Shown in pieces: positions 7,317 to 13,626 of a DNA stretch of 14,795 bases (positions within the stretch are counted from its first letter, which is position 1; each line of letters opens with the position of its first letter). The stretch comes from Acidobacteriota bacterium (GTDB lineage Bacteria; Acidobacteriota; Terriglobia; Terriglobales; Acidobacteriaceae). The DNA is taken from NCBI GenBank assembly GCA_025353435.1, contig JANXQR010000081.1, positions 1-14,795 on the forward strand, given 5' to 3'. Both the position numbers and the translations under genes were made by a program. Under the pieces are notes generated by a model. That model worked only from the letters and a program-made list of their open reading frames with translations, made no database searches and was not told where the DNA came from.

Positions 7317-7686
7317 CGGTATCGGGTTTCCTCCACGGGATGACGAAAGCACGACCCCGCGGCAATACTTTGCCGGCGCCCGGCCCATATTGCACGCGCT
7401 AGGCGGCAATCAGGCAGGCAGCCCGCGCAGATTTCCGCGGTTCATTGCGCTTCCCCGTAAGGTTATTAAATCATCTGACGGGGAGGCTTGTGTTGATCCA
7501 GCCTGGAACTGGTCTTGATCCTGCTGGCTTTTGGACGGATGAGCTGCGGAATCGCATGCAGAGCCCGCGAAGAGAAACGGTCGAATTGCAACTCTCCGGC
7601 GGATTCACCGTCTCTTCAAACATGCCGTCAAGGTTGGCCTCAGCTTGGTGAACTAGGATGGTAACTGTCGCGGAGGCTTGGTCGAA
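7317..7686 (+). other. Divergent intergenic region between beta-barrel and cytochrome c genes
   Basis: A 370-base gap that should hold the promoters of both flanking genes. It contains an inverted repeat TCCCCGT (7452-7458) / ACGGGGA (7478-7484) around an AT-rich 19-base centre (GGTTATTAAATCATC), which could be an operator or a weak hairpin. A GGAGG at 7672-7676 serves the cytochrome gene. A 68-codon plus-strand frame at 7445-7651 shows no family resemblance and is not called. No RNA gene is recognised. Confidence 0.5.
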
Positions 7687-8286
7687 ATGGGTAGATTGAT
7701 ACTTGGAATCGTGATCGGAATCATCCTGGTTCCGGTAGCTGTTCTAGCATATTTAAAATTTGGGAAGGTTCCAGTCGCTGTGAGCGATCCGCCATTCCCG
7801 AGCGAGCGATTGATCACCGGCGTTCCGCTTGGGGCGCGCATCGATCGCGAGTTGGTGAAGAATCCGCCGATCCAGCTGAACGAGGAGACTTTTGTGGCGG
7901 GCGCGCACATTTATGCCGACCAATGCGCTGTCTGCCATGGCTTCCACGGAAGGCCTTCCGTTGTTGGGGCACATGAGTTCCCTGACGCACCTGCATTGTG
8001 GGAGAAGCACCACAACGGAGAAGTGGTGGGAGTGAGCGACGATGCGCCGGGAGAAACCTACTGGAAGGTGGCCAACGGAATTCGCCTGACCGGCATGCCG
8101 GCTTACAAGGAAGTGCTGACCGACACGCAGATGTGGCAGGTGAGCCTTCTGCTGGCAAGTGCCGACAAGCCGCTGCCGCCGGCTGCCGTCGCGGTACTTA
8201 ATGGCGAGACGACGCCCCAAAGCCCCATCGGGCAGATGTCAACCTCGCAGCCCACAGAAAAAGTAGAGGGAGCGCGAAAAAGGTGA
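7687..8286 (+). CDS. Membrane-anchored mono-haem cytochrome c
   Basis: A 199-residue c-type cytochrome. An uncleaved-looking N-terminal membrane helix (about residues 2-25, LILGIVIGIILVPVAVLAYL) would hold it to the inner membrane with the haem domain outside. The covalent haem site is CAVCH at 80-84, and Met137 (RLTGMPAY) is the likely axial ligand, typical of class I cytochrome c. It ends in a Pro/Ser/Gln-rich, then basic tail. The role is electron transfer; the partner is not known, and no oxidase gene lies nearby. The start is ATG at 7687, ten bases after GGAGG (7672-7676); a TTG three codons upstream is less likely. Its stop TGA overlaps a GTG that opens a small ORF (GTGA, 8283-8286), suggesting translational coupling with that microprotein. 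Confidence 0.88.
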   Translation: MGRLILGIVIGIILVPVAVLAYLKFGKVPVAVSDPPFPSERLITGVPLGARIDRELVKNPPIQLNEETFVAGAHIYADQCAVCHGFHGRPSVVGAHEFPDAPALWEKHHNGEVVGVSDDAPGETYWKVANGIRLTGMPAYKEVLTDTQMWQVSLLLASADKPLPPAAVAVLNGETTPQSPIGQMSTSQPTEKVEGARKR

Positions 8287-8405
8287 GCTTTGTGGATACA
8301 TTGCGCAGCGGGCTGAAGTTCGTCTTGATGAGCATGGGGGTCTCGAGCCCTGAGAAGAAGCCAGCGCCGCCGCGAAAACCAGAACTACCCAAGCCTGGGG
8401 TGTAG
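8283..8405 (+). CDS. Candidate 40-aa microprotein coupled to cytochrome c
   Basis: A small ORF, not matched to any family I know. It begins at a GTG whose last bases overlap the cytochrome c stop (GTGA, 8283-8286). A good ribosome-binding site, GAGGGAG (8266-8272), lies ten bases before it. The product has a hydrophobic to amphipathic N-terminal half (SFVDTLRSGLKFVLMSMGV) and a Lys/Pro-rich tail (EKKPAPPRKPELPKPG). About 70% of its third codon positions are G or C, like the neighbouring genes. The overlap and ribosome-binding site are direct observations; that it is translated, and that it associates with the membrane or the cytochrome, is inference. Confidence 0.5.
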   Translation: MSFVDTLRSGLKFVLMSMGVSSPEKKPAPPRKPELPKPGV

Positions 8406-8425
8406 CCAGTCGCGCTCGGAGAATT

Positions 8426-8524
8426 GTGGATTTCGTGGGATTGATCGCTGACTTGCTTCGTGTTCTCGTCGACGGGCTGGCGATGAAAAAGCCGCGCAAG
8501 CCGAACGACTTTGGGTTGGTGTAA
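8426..8524 (+). CDS. Candidate 32-aa microprotein
   Basis: A GTG-initiated small ORF 20 bases after the preceding one, with GGAG (8418-8421) four bases before the start. The product starts VDFVGLIADLLRVLV and ends with KKPRKPNDFGLV: an amphipathic helix followed by a Lys/Pro tail. This is the same layout as the 40-aa microprotein upstream, with a shared V-x-F-V start and KKPxxP-like tail. The third codon positions are about 75% G or C. No family recognised. Evidence is weaker than for the upstream ORF because the ribosome-binding-site spacing is short and the ORF is tiny. Confidence 0.35.
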   Translation: MDFVGLIADLLRVLVDGLAMKKPRKPNDFGLV

Positions 8525-8613
8525 TGCGAGTCGAAAGCAGCGAATCTTAAGCCCTGGGGGCGAATCCAACTTTTGTACGCTGGATGGGACCGCTGCCGGG
8601 GAGGATTTTGGCC

Positions 8614-8796
8614 ATGAGCGAACGGAAGAGTTTCTGGCGCGCATTCTTGGACTTTTTCGTGTTATTCAGCGGTGTTTCCACGGCCTCGAATCTGTCGCGA
8701 ACGCGCGATGTGCCGGTTGTGGAACGGGGAATGTTTCTCTTCCGCCGAAGGCCGATCTCCCGGCGAAGCGCTCCTACTGACCCAAACCAGAGGTGA
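8614..8796 (+). CDS. Candidate 60-aa microprotein
   Basis: This small ORF has the best ribosome-binding site in the cluster: GGGGAGG (8598-8604), nine bases before ATG 8614. The product has an aromatic hydrophobic stretch, SFWRAFLDFFVLFSGVS (residues about 6-22), followed by an Arg-rich, Pro-containing C-terminal half (FRRRPISRRSAPTDP). The stretch may be one short membrane or amphipathic helix with a basic cytoplasmic tail. FVLFSGVS loosely echoes FVLMSMGVS of the 40-aa microprotein. It ends 28 bases before mqnC. No family recognised, and a function cannot be assigned. An upstream in-frame ATG (8584) is less well placed relative to the ribosome-binding site. Confidence 0.5.
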   Translation: MSERKSFWRAFLDFFVLFSGVSTASNLSRTRDVPVVERGMFLFRRRPISRRSAPTDPNQR

Positions 8797-8812
8797 AAAG
8801 CCTCAGAATTGG

Positions 8813-8818
8813 TAGAAT
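8813..8818 (+). promoter_or_regulatory. Candidate -10 element giving leaderless mqnC mRNA
   Basis: TAGAAT is only six bases upstream of the mqnC ATG (8825), and no Shine-Dalgarno sequence lies before that ATG. Transcription starting at the usual distance from a -10 box would begin at or next to the A of the start codon. No good -35 box is seen. Confidence 0.35.
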
Positions 8819-8824
8819 CGAAGT

Positions 8825-9871
8825 ATGTCGCTCACTCGCCAGCAGGCTCTCGATTACTTCCACTCCCCTGACCTGATCGGGCTGGGCTTTGAGGCCGATG
8901 AAGTTCGCCGCCGGCTGCACCCTGAAGGCGTGGTCTCCTACATCATTGACCGGAACATCAATTACACCAATTTCTGCACAGAATACTGCACATTCTGCGC
9001 GTTTTACCGGCCGCTGAAGGGACCGCAGGCCAAGGAGGGCTACATTCTCGAGTTCGAGAAAGTCTACGAGAAGATTGCGGAAACCCTGGAGATGGGCGGG
9101 ACCGGCGTACTGATGCAGGGGGGGATTCATCCTGACCTGAAGATCGACTGGTTCGAGCGGCTATTTACCGGAATCAAGCAGCGGTTTCCGCAAATCTGGC
9201 TTCATTGCCTGTCGGCAAGCGAGGTGCTGGCGATTGCGGAGTATAGCGAACTGAGCCTGCGGGACACGATTTCGCGGCTGCGGGACGCGGGGCTGGACTC
9301 GATTCCGGGTGGCGGGGCGGAGATCCTGGATGACGACGTGCGCAAGCGGATTGCGCGGCTCAAATGCCGCACCGAGGACTGGGTAAGCGTGCACAGGACA
9401 GCGCACCAGTTGGGGATGCGGACGACGGCGACCATGATGTTTGGCGTTGGCGAAACGTTTGACCAGCGCGTGAACCACTTTGAAGTGGTGCGGCGCCTGC
9501 AGGAAGAGACGGGCGGGTTCACGGCATTCATCCCGTGGAGCTTTCAGCCTGGGAATACGGCGCTGGGCGGGCGCGGCTGGGACGAGTCGACCAGCGTGGA
9601 ATACCTGAAAGTGCTTGCGATTTCGCGACTCTACCTGGACAACATCGATAACGTGCAAGCGAGCTGGGTGACGCAGGGGCTGAAGGTGCTGGAGCTGGGG
9701 CTGCACTTCGGCGGGAACGATGTGGGCTCGGTGATGCTGGAGGAGAACGTGGTGCGGGCCGCCGGGACCTCGAATTGCACGACCGAGGAAGAGCTGCGGC
9801 GGATCATTCGCGATGCGGGGTTCAAGCCGGTGCAGCGGGATACGTTGTATCGGACTATGTTTTTGAATTAG
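8825..9871 (+). CDS. mqnC: Cyclic dehypoxanthinyl futalosine synthase MqnC (radical SAM)
   Basis: A 348-residue radical SAM enzyme of the futalosine route to menaquinone. It cyclises dehypoxanthine futalosine. The [4Fe-4S] cluster motif is seen as CTEYCTFCAF (Cys51, Cys55, Cys58). Family-specific segments follow: GVLMQGGIHPDLKIDW, LHCLSASEV, DAGLDSIPGGGAEIL, KCRTEDW, TTATMMFGVGE and IPWSFQPGNT. GGGAEIL and the HPDL segment point to MqnC rather than the related MqnE. Length and start match the family. Other mqn genes are not in the window, so the pathway is dispersed or lies outside. The downstream secreted protein begins two bases after the stop. Confidence 0.93.
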   Translation: MSLTRQQALDYFHSPDLIGLGFEADEVRRRLHPEGVVSYIIDRNINYTNFCTEYCTFCAFYRPLKGPQAKEGYILEFEKVYEKIAETLEMGGTGVLMQGGIHPDLKIDWFERLFTGIKQRFPQIWLHCLSASEVLAIAEYSELSLRDTISRLRDAGLDSIPGGGAEILDDDVRKRIARLKCRTEDWVSVHRTAHQLGMRTTATMMFGVGETFDQRVNHFEVVRRLQEETGGFTAFIPWSFQPGNTALGGRGWDESTSVEYLKVLAISRLYLDNIDNVQASWVTQGLKVLELGLHFGGNDVGSVMLEENVVRAAGTSNCTTEEELRRIIRDAGFKPVQRDTLYRTMFLN

Positions 9872-9873
9872 GC

Positions 9874-10416
9874 ATGAAAAGTGCGTTGGCTACGATCGTT
9901 ATTGCCGGGTTGATCGGGGCGAATTCCGCAATCTGCTTAGGCCAGCGGAAGCACCGTGGTTCAGAACAGCGTGTCTTCGGGGCTGAAGACGAAAGTTTCA
10001 AGCGCCCTTTCGCTCTTCCCGAGGTAATCTTGAACATTCTGAGCAAGGATCCGGAAATACCGGATACGTTCGGCGAAAATGATACTCCACGCCCCAAACA
10101 AGTCCCCAACTCCTGGTTTTTTGCCTCAATTGTTCATCTCGCGGGTCCCGACGAACAGGATGTTGTTGTCATGGGGCGGTGTCCGGTTTGTGGGGCAAAC
10201 GTTGCCCCATTCTGGGTCTTTCGGCCAACCCGGGATGGTTACGAACAATTGATGTTTGGTGGTGGACTCGCTCTGGAATTGATGAAGAGCCGCACCAACG
10301 GCTTCCGTGACCTCGAAACATCCTATGTATCGACACAGAAGCTTTGGACCGATGTCTGGCGCTTTGACGGGCAGAAATATCAGCGGGTTCCGGGCAAGAA
10401 ATCCAATTCCGAATAG
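9874..10416 (+). CDS. Secreted protein of unknown function with a CxxC motif
   Basis: A 180-residue protein I cannot assign to a family. It begins MKSALATIVIAGLIGANSA, a plausible signal peptide; the cysteine at 21 is not in a proper lipobox, so it is probably not a lipoprotein. The mature part includes VVVMGRCPVCGANVAPFWVF (Cys103 and Cys106, a possible metal-binding or disulfide pair). It ends with LWTDVWRFDGQKYQRV, a Trp-Phe-Asp-Gly-x-x-Tyr pattern common in small exported bacterial proteins. The ATG lies two bases after the mqnC stop with no strong ribosome-binding site, so coupled translation is likely. A longer frame upstream (from 9775) lies inside mqnC and was not used. It converges with the mogA-type gene, with only 11 bases between them. 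Confidence 0.65.
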   Translation: MKSALATIVIAGLIGANSAICLGQRKHRGSEQRVFGAEDESFKRPFALPEVILNILSKDPEIPDTFGENDTPRPKQVPNSWFFASIVHLAGPDEQDVVVMGRCPVCGANVAPFWVFRPTRDGYEQLMFGGGLALELMKSRTNGFRDLETSYVSTQKLWTDVWRFDGQKYQRVPGKKSNSE

Positions 10417-10427
10417 CCGTCTACGGG

Positions 10428-10907
10428 CTAGGGATGTGTCTGGCCACCGGCGGCGACTTCTACGCCGTGCTTAAGGAGCGGGAGGATGCTGATGAGGCTT
10501 TCTTCCGCGCCTCGCTTGCTGCCAGGCAGGTTGACGATGAGAGTTGGACCCTTCAGGCCCGCCACGCCGCGGGAAAGCCACGAAAACTGATTCTGCAGCG
10601 CACCTTTGGAGCGCATAGCTTCGGCGAGGCCGGGGGCCTCGCGATCGATGACGCGACGGGTGGCTTCCGGGGTGCGATCGCGCGGGCCGAGGCCGGTGCC
10701 GCCTGCGGTAAGTATCAGGCGGGCGCCTTCGTGGACTATCTGATTCAGGAGTGAGACGATTGCGTCTTCGTCATCGGCCACGAGAGCGGTGCGGAGGTCC
10801 GCATTGGGAAAGTTCTGCAGCAGGAGAGCCGCGACGGCGGGTCCAGCCGTGTCCGCCATGAGGCCCTGGGAACAGCGGTCGGAGATGGTGATGACGGCCA
10901 GCAGCAT
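10428..10907 (-). CDS. mog: MogA/MoaB-family molybdenum cofactor biosynthesis protein
   Basis: A 159-residue single-domain MoCF_biosynth protein. Family members bind molybdopterin; MogA-type proteins adenylylate it before molybdenum insertion, in the cytoplasm. Motifs seen: ITISDRCSQG near the N-terminus, TAGGTGLGPRDRTPEAT at 67-83 and NLPGS at 126-130. The length suits MogA/MoaB. MogA and MoaB cannot be told apart here. The start was set at ATG 10907, where the domain begins; the same frame is open further upstream, but only inside the esterase gene. The ATG lies 17 bases after the esterase stop and lacks its own ribosome-binding site, suggesting coupling. Confidence 0.88.
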   Translation of the reverse strand: MLLAVITISDRCSQGLMADTAGPAVAALLLQNFPNADLRTALVADDEDAIVSLLNQIVHEGARLILTAGGTGLGPRDRTPEATRRVIDREAPGLAEAMRSKGALQNQFSWLSRGVAGLKGPTLIVNLPGSKRGAEESLISILPLLKHGVEVAAGGQTHP

Positions 10908-10924
10908 GGAGTGATTGTAGACGG

Positions 10925-11869
10925 CTACTCCGTTATTTTCGGGCCAACTCCGATGGTGCCCAACCAGCCTTCGACGAGACTGGGCCAACTGGTTACCGGA
11001 AGCTTGGTCTTGCGAAGGCCGTAGCCGTGGCCGCCCTCAGCGAAGATATGCAGCTCGGCCGGGACCTTGGCTTGCTTCAACTGCAGGAAATAGGTGGTGG
11101 CGTTCTCGACGTGGACCGGGTCGTCTTCTGCCTGGACGATGAAGGTGGGCGGGGTTTGCGCCGTGGGCTGTATGTCAGGATTGGCGATCATCCCCTTCTC
11201 GGCAATGGCGAGATAGCCGGGGTAAACAACGACGGCGAAGTCGGGACGGCAACTGAGTTGGTCGGCGGCGTCAATGGGGTCGTAGAGGCGCTTGTCGTAA
11301 TGTGTGCTGATGGCGGCGGCGAGGTGGCCTCCGGCGGAAAAGCCAAGGACGCCGACCCGTTTGGGATCAATGTTCCACTCAGCGGCGTGCTGGCGAACGA
11401 GGCCGACGGCGCGCTGCGCATCCTGGAGGGCTGCGGAAGACTTGGGAAAGGGACCGGTTCCCGGAACGCGGTACTTGAGCAGGACGCAGGCGATGCCGGC
11501 GGAGTTGAGCCAGTCGCAGACCTCGGTGCCTTCGAGATCGATGGCAAGAATGTTGTATCCGCCGCCAGGAAACACAACGACAGCAGGCACCATTGCGGGT
11601 GCGGGACCGCCGGATGCGTGCGGTGCGTAGTAAGTGATTGTGGGAGAGGAGACATTGCCGAGCCGGACGAGAGGCTTGCCGGCGATTAGGTTGTCTTTTG
11701 CAGACGTGGTATCGATTTCGGCAGGTGTGTTGGCCGGCGCGCCGGGTGCGCCGTTAGGCCAGATGGGGATCTGGGTGTGGCCGGGAGCGGGCTGCCAGGC
11801 GGGCTGTTGGGCGGCGACGGAGATGGACGAGACGGCCAAGGCTGCAGAAAGGAGATCGCGCATACGCAT
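10925..11869 (-). CDS. Secreted alpha/beta-hydrolase, acetyl-esterase/BD-FAE type
   Basis: A 314-residue exported esterase. The signal peptide is MRMRDLLSAALAVSSISVAA. Catalytic features seen: oxyanion-hole motif FPGGGYN near 100-106, nucleophile motif GFSAGG with Ser178, the acidic residue in QAEDDPVHV (Asp249 or Asp250) and His281 in EGGHGYGL. The oxyanion motif and IPIWPNGAPG near the mature N-terminus match esterases that remove acetyl or similar groups from plant polysaccharides (BD-FAE/xylan esterase-like). The substrate is inferred, not shown. The start at 11869 is supported by GAGG nine bases upstream (complement of 11879-11882); an ATG two codons later is possible. It sits between the lipid kinase (80-base gap) and the mog gene on the same strand. 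Confidence 0.87.
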   Translation of the reverse strand: MRMRDLLSAALAVSSISVAAQQPAWQPAPGHTQIPIWPNGAPGAPANTPAEIDTTSAKDNLIAGKPLVRLGNVSSPTITYYAPHASGGPAPAMVPAVVVFPGGGYNILAIDLEGTEVCDWLNSAGIACVLLKYRVPGTGPFPKSSAALQDAQRAVGLVRQHAAEWNIDPKRVGVLGFSAGGHLAAAISTHYDKRLYDPIDAADQLSCRPDFAVVVYPGYLAIAEKGMIANPDIQPTAQTPPTFIVQAEDDPVHVENATTYFLQLKQAKVPAELHIFAEGGHGYGLRKTKLPVTSWPSLVEGWLGTIGVGPKITE

Positions 11870-11949
11870 CTGAAATAGCCTCACGGAAGATCGCAGCGAT
11901 GATCGCAGCAAGGGCGCCGGGAGTGCAACGTGAAGGCCTCAGGTGCCGA

Positions 11950-12954
11950 TCATGGCTGCGCGTTGGGCGGGATCAGCAGCGTCAGGGTTTCCGCGGCAAT
12001 CTCGATGCGAACTGGGAGTTGGCCGAGAAGTTCGCCGTCGGCTTCGACGTAGATTTGTGAACGCGAATCGTCACGATGTGAGCATTCGACTTTATCGGCG
12101 GCGATGAGCTCAATTTCGTCGCTGAAGGAATGACGGCCGGCAATCACGGCGAGCAGGAAGCGCAGATAGCGCATTCGGCTGCGGGTTTTGAAGGCCATGA
12201 GGCAAAGGTTCTGTCCGTGGAGGGAAGCGCCGGGAGCGAGCTTGCCGAGAACTCCGCCGAAGGAGCGGACGCGCACGGCGAGTAGTTGGGACGTTTCAAG
12301 AACACGCGGCTTGCCGTGGCCGTTGGCGAACGAGGCCTGGAAAAGCGGGAAGGGGTGCCCGACCCAAATGCGGAACGCTTCAATGATGTAAAGAAGGTAG
12401 CCCAGACGGCGCTTGAGGACGGGGTCCATGCGGGCCATGAGGAGCGCGTCAGCGCCGATGCCGGCGGCGACCGTGAAGTAGCGCGATTGCGGAGCGCCGT
12501 TAGAGTCGTTAAAGGAGATGCGGCCCACGGGGACCTGGACCGGTCGGGCGCGAAGGAGAGCCTGGACGGCTTTTGCCGGATTCGGGCCTAGGCCAAGGTC
12601 AGACGCCAGGGCGTTGGCAGTTCCCATGGGAATGACGCCGAGGGCGACATTGGTGCCAACCATGGCTTGCAGAACTTCGTGGATGGTTCCATCGCCGCCG
12701 CAGACTATTACGGCATCGCATCCGCGCGCGATGGCTTGGCGGGTTAGGGCCGATCCGCTGCCGGGGCCGTCGGTGGTCAGGTGCTCAGTCTCGATGCCCG
12801 CGTTACGCAGTGCCCGCAGGGTGGTGGGCACGATTTCCCTGCGTCGGGGCGAGGTTTGACCTGATGCGGGATTCTCCACCACCGCGACTTTGCGCATTGA
12901 ATATGTTCTCTCAGCAGATTCTGACAGATCAGGTGTGATTTGCAATGTATTCAT
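11950..12954 (-). CDS. Diacylglycerol-kinase-family lipid kinase (YegS/DgkB-like)
   Basis: A 334-residue protein of the DAGK catalytic family, which phosphorylates lipids such as diacylglycerol at the inner face of the membrane. Seen: ENPASG (27-32), the nucleotide-binding motif GGDGTIHEVL (86-95), PMGTANALASDL (109-120), AAGIGADA in the second domain and YVEADGELLG near the C-terminus, all in the expected order. The length is typical. The lipid substrate cannot be distinguished from the sequence. The start at 12954 gives a 19-residue extension before the usual MRKVAVVENP start. The ATG at 12897 is an equally possible start, and ribosome-binding sites are weak for both. It heads a minus-strand group with the esterase and mog genes. 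Confidence 0.87.
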   Translation of the reverse strand: MNTLQITPDLSESAERTYSMRKVAVVENPASGQTSPRRREIVPTTLRALRNAGIETEHLTTDGPGSGSALTRQAIARGCDAVIVCGGDGTIHEVLQAMVGTNVALGVIPMGTANALASDLGLGPNPAKAVQALLRARPVQVPVGRISFNDSNGAPQSRYFTVAAGIGADALLMARMDPVLKRRLGYLLYIIEAFRIWVGHPFPLFQASFANGHGKPRVLETSQLLAVRVRSFGGVLGKLAPGASLHGQNLCLMAFKTRSRMRYLRFLLAVIAGRHSFSDEIELIAADKVECSHRDDSRSQIYVEADGELLGQLPVRIEIAAETLTLLIPPNAQP

Positions 12955-13403
12955 GCTCTATTCTTCAATCCGTAACAATGCAGGATTGCATAAAGAATTG
13001 AACCTTTCAAGCCAATACCGCGCAGTTGGGGACATCGACTGGCCGTAATTCTAAAAAGGGTTGGGCCCTCGATAAGAATCCGCTTTGCCAAGACTTCTCT
13101 CAGCCCGCCGACCTGCATTGAACATAACCCTCACTTCCTTGAACACTCTTTGCCGGGATAAGTCGCAATTCTCACCGGATGGGGCTGGAATTGCGCTCTA
13201 CAAAACTGCGAACTTGCTGTTTCCGAATCGAGCTTCATTGTTGGGCATGCGGAAACATGCAGGATCTGCCAACTATTTCCGGCGTAGAAGGGGCTTTTCG
13301 ACCGCGGAACAACCCAGCGGCGGCTCAAAGGCATCTGTAGAATGAGAAAGTCCGCGCACATCGACCGGCATCTGTCGCTCGGTGTGACTGTAGAGGTATG
13401 GTG
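12955..13403 (+). other. Divergent intergenic region with an inverted repeat
   Basis: A 449-base gap between the divergent lipid kinase and DUF3309 genes. It holds an 8-base inverted repeat CGCAATTC (13164-13171) / GAATTGCG (13188-13195) with a 16-base spacer and no T-run, so it is more likely an operator or RNA hairpin than a terminator. A TAGAAT lies at 13338-13343 (plus) and another on the minus strand at 13053-13048; both are -10-like. An 86-codon plus-strand frame and a 76-codon minus-strand frame here show no recognisable family. No tRNA or known riboswitch seen. Confidence 0.5.
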
Positions 13404-13559
13404 ATGTTGGTTCTATTCCTGATTCCGGCGCTGATTCTAGCGATGATCGTGGTCGTCCCCATGTGGCCGTACAGCCGGAGATGGAGCTACTATCCCACAG
13501 GTGGGATTGGCGCGATCCTCGTGCTGACCATCTTGCTGCTCTTCCTTAACCGCATCTGA
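13404..13559 (+). CDS. DUF3309-family membrane microprotein
   Basis: A 51-residue protein with two hydrophobic helices (about 2-17 and 35-48) flanking a conserved-looking loop, PMWPYSRRWSYYPTGG. This is the DUF3309 signature (P-x-WPYSxxWGYxPSGG in the family). Function unknown; probably in the inner membrane. AGAGG (13392-13396) lies seven bases before ATG 13404, which favours that start over the in-frame ATG at 13398. The phospholipase-like gene starts 67 bases after the stop, so the two may be co-transcribed. Confidence 0.82.
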   Translation: MLVLFLIPALILAMIVVVPMWPYSRRWSYYPTGGIGAILVLTILLLFLNRI

Positions 13560-13626
13560 GTTTCAAGCCAGGCGACCTGGCCGATTGTAGAAAGTTGATG
13601 CTGCCGGTGATCGTGGAGACTGAACT

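Noticed and set aside
7445..7651. A 68-codon plus-strand frame before the cytochrome c gene
   Set aside because: No start signal and no recognisable features; it lies in a divergent promoter region.
8198..8644. A 148-codon minus-strand frame across the microprotein cluster
   Set aside because: No ribosome-binding site or family seen, and it overlaps the end of the cytochrome gene. The plus-strand small ORFs have better start signals.
11027..11689. A 220-codon plus-strand frame opposite the esterase
   Set aside because: Antisense to a gene with a complete catalytic triad; the Gly/Asp/Val-rich product has no recognisable domain.
13085..13345. An 86-codon plus-strand frame in the gap before the DUF3309 gene
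   Set aside because: No ribosome-binding site, no family resemblance, and base composition unlike the neighbouring genes.
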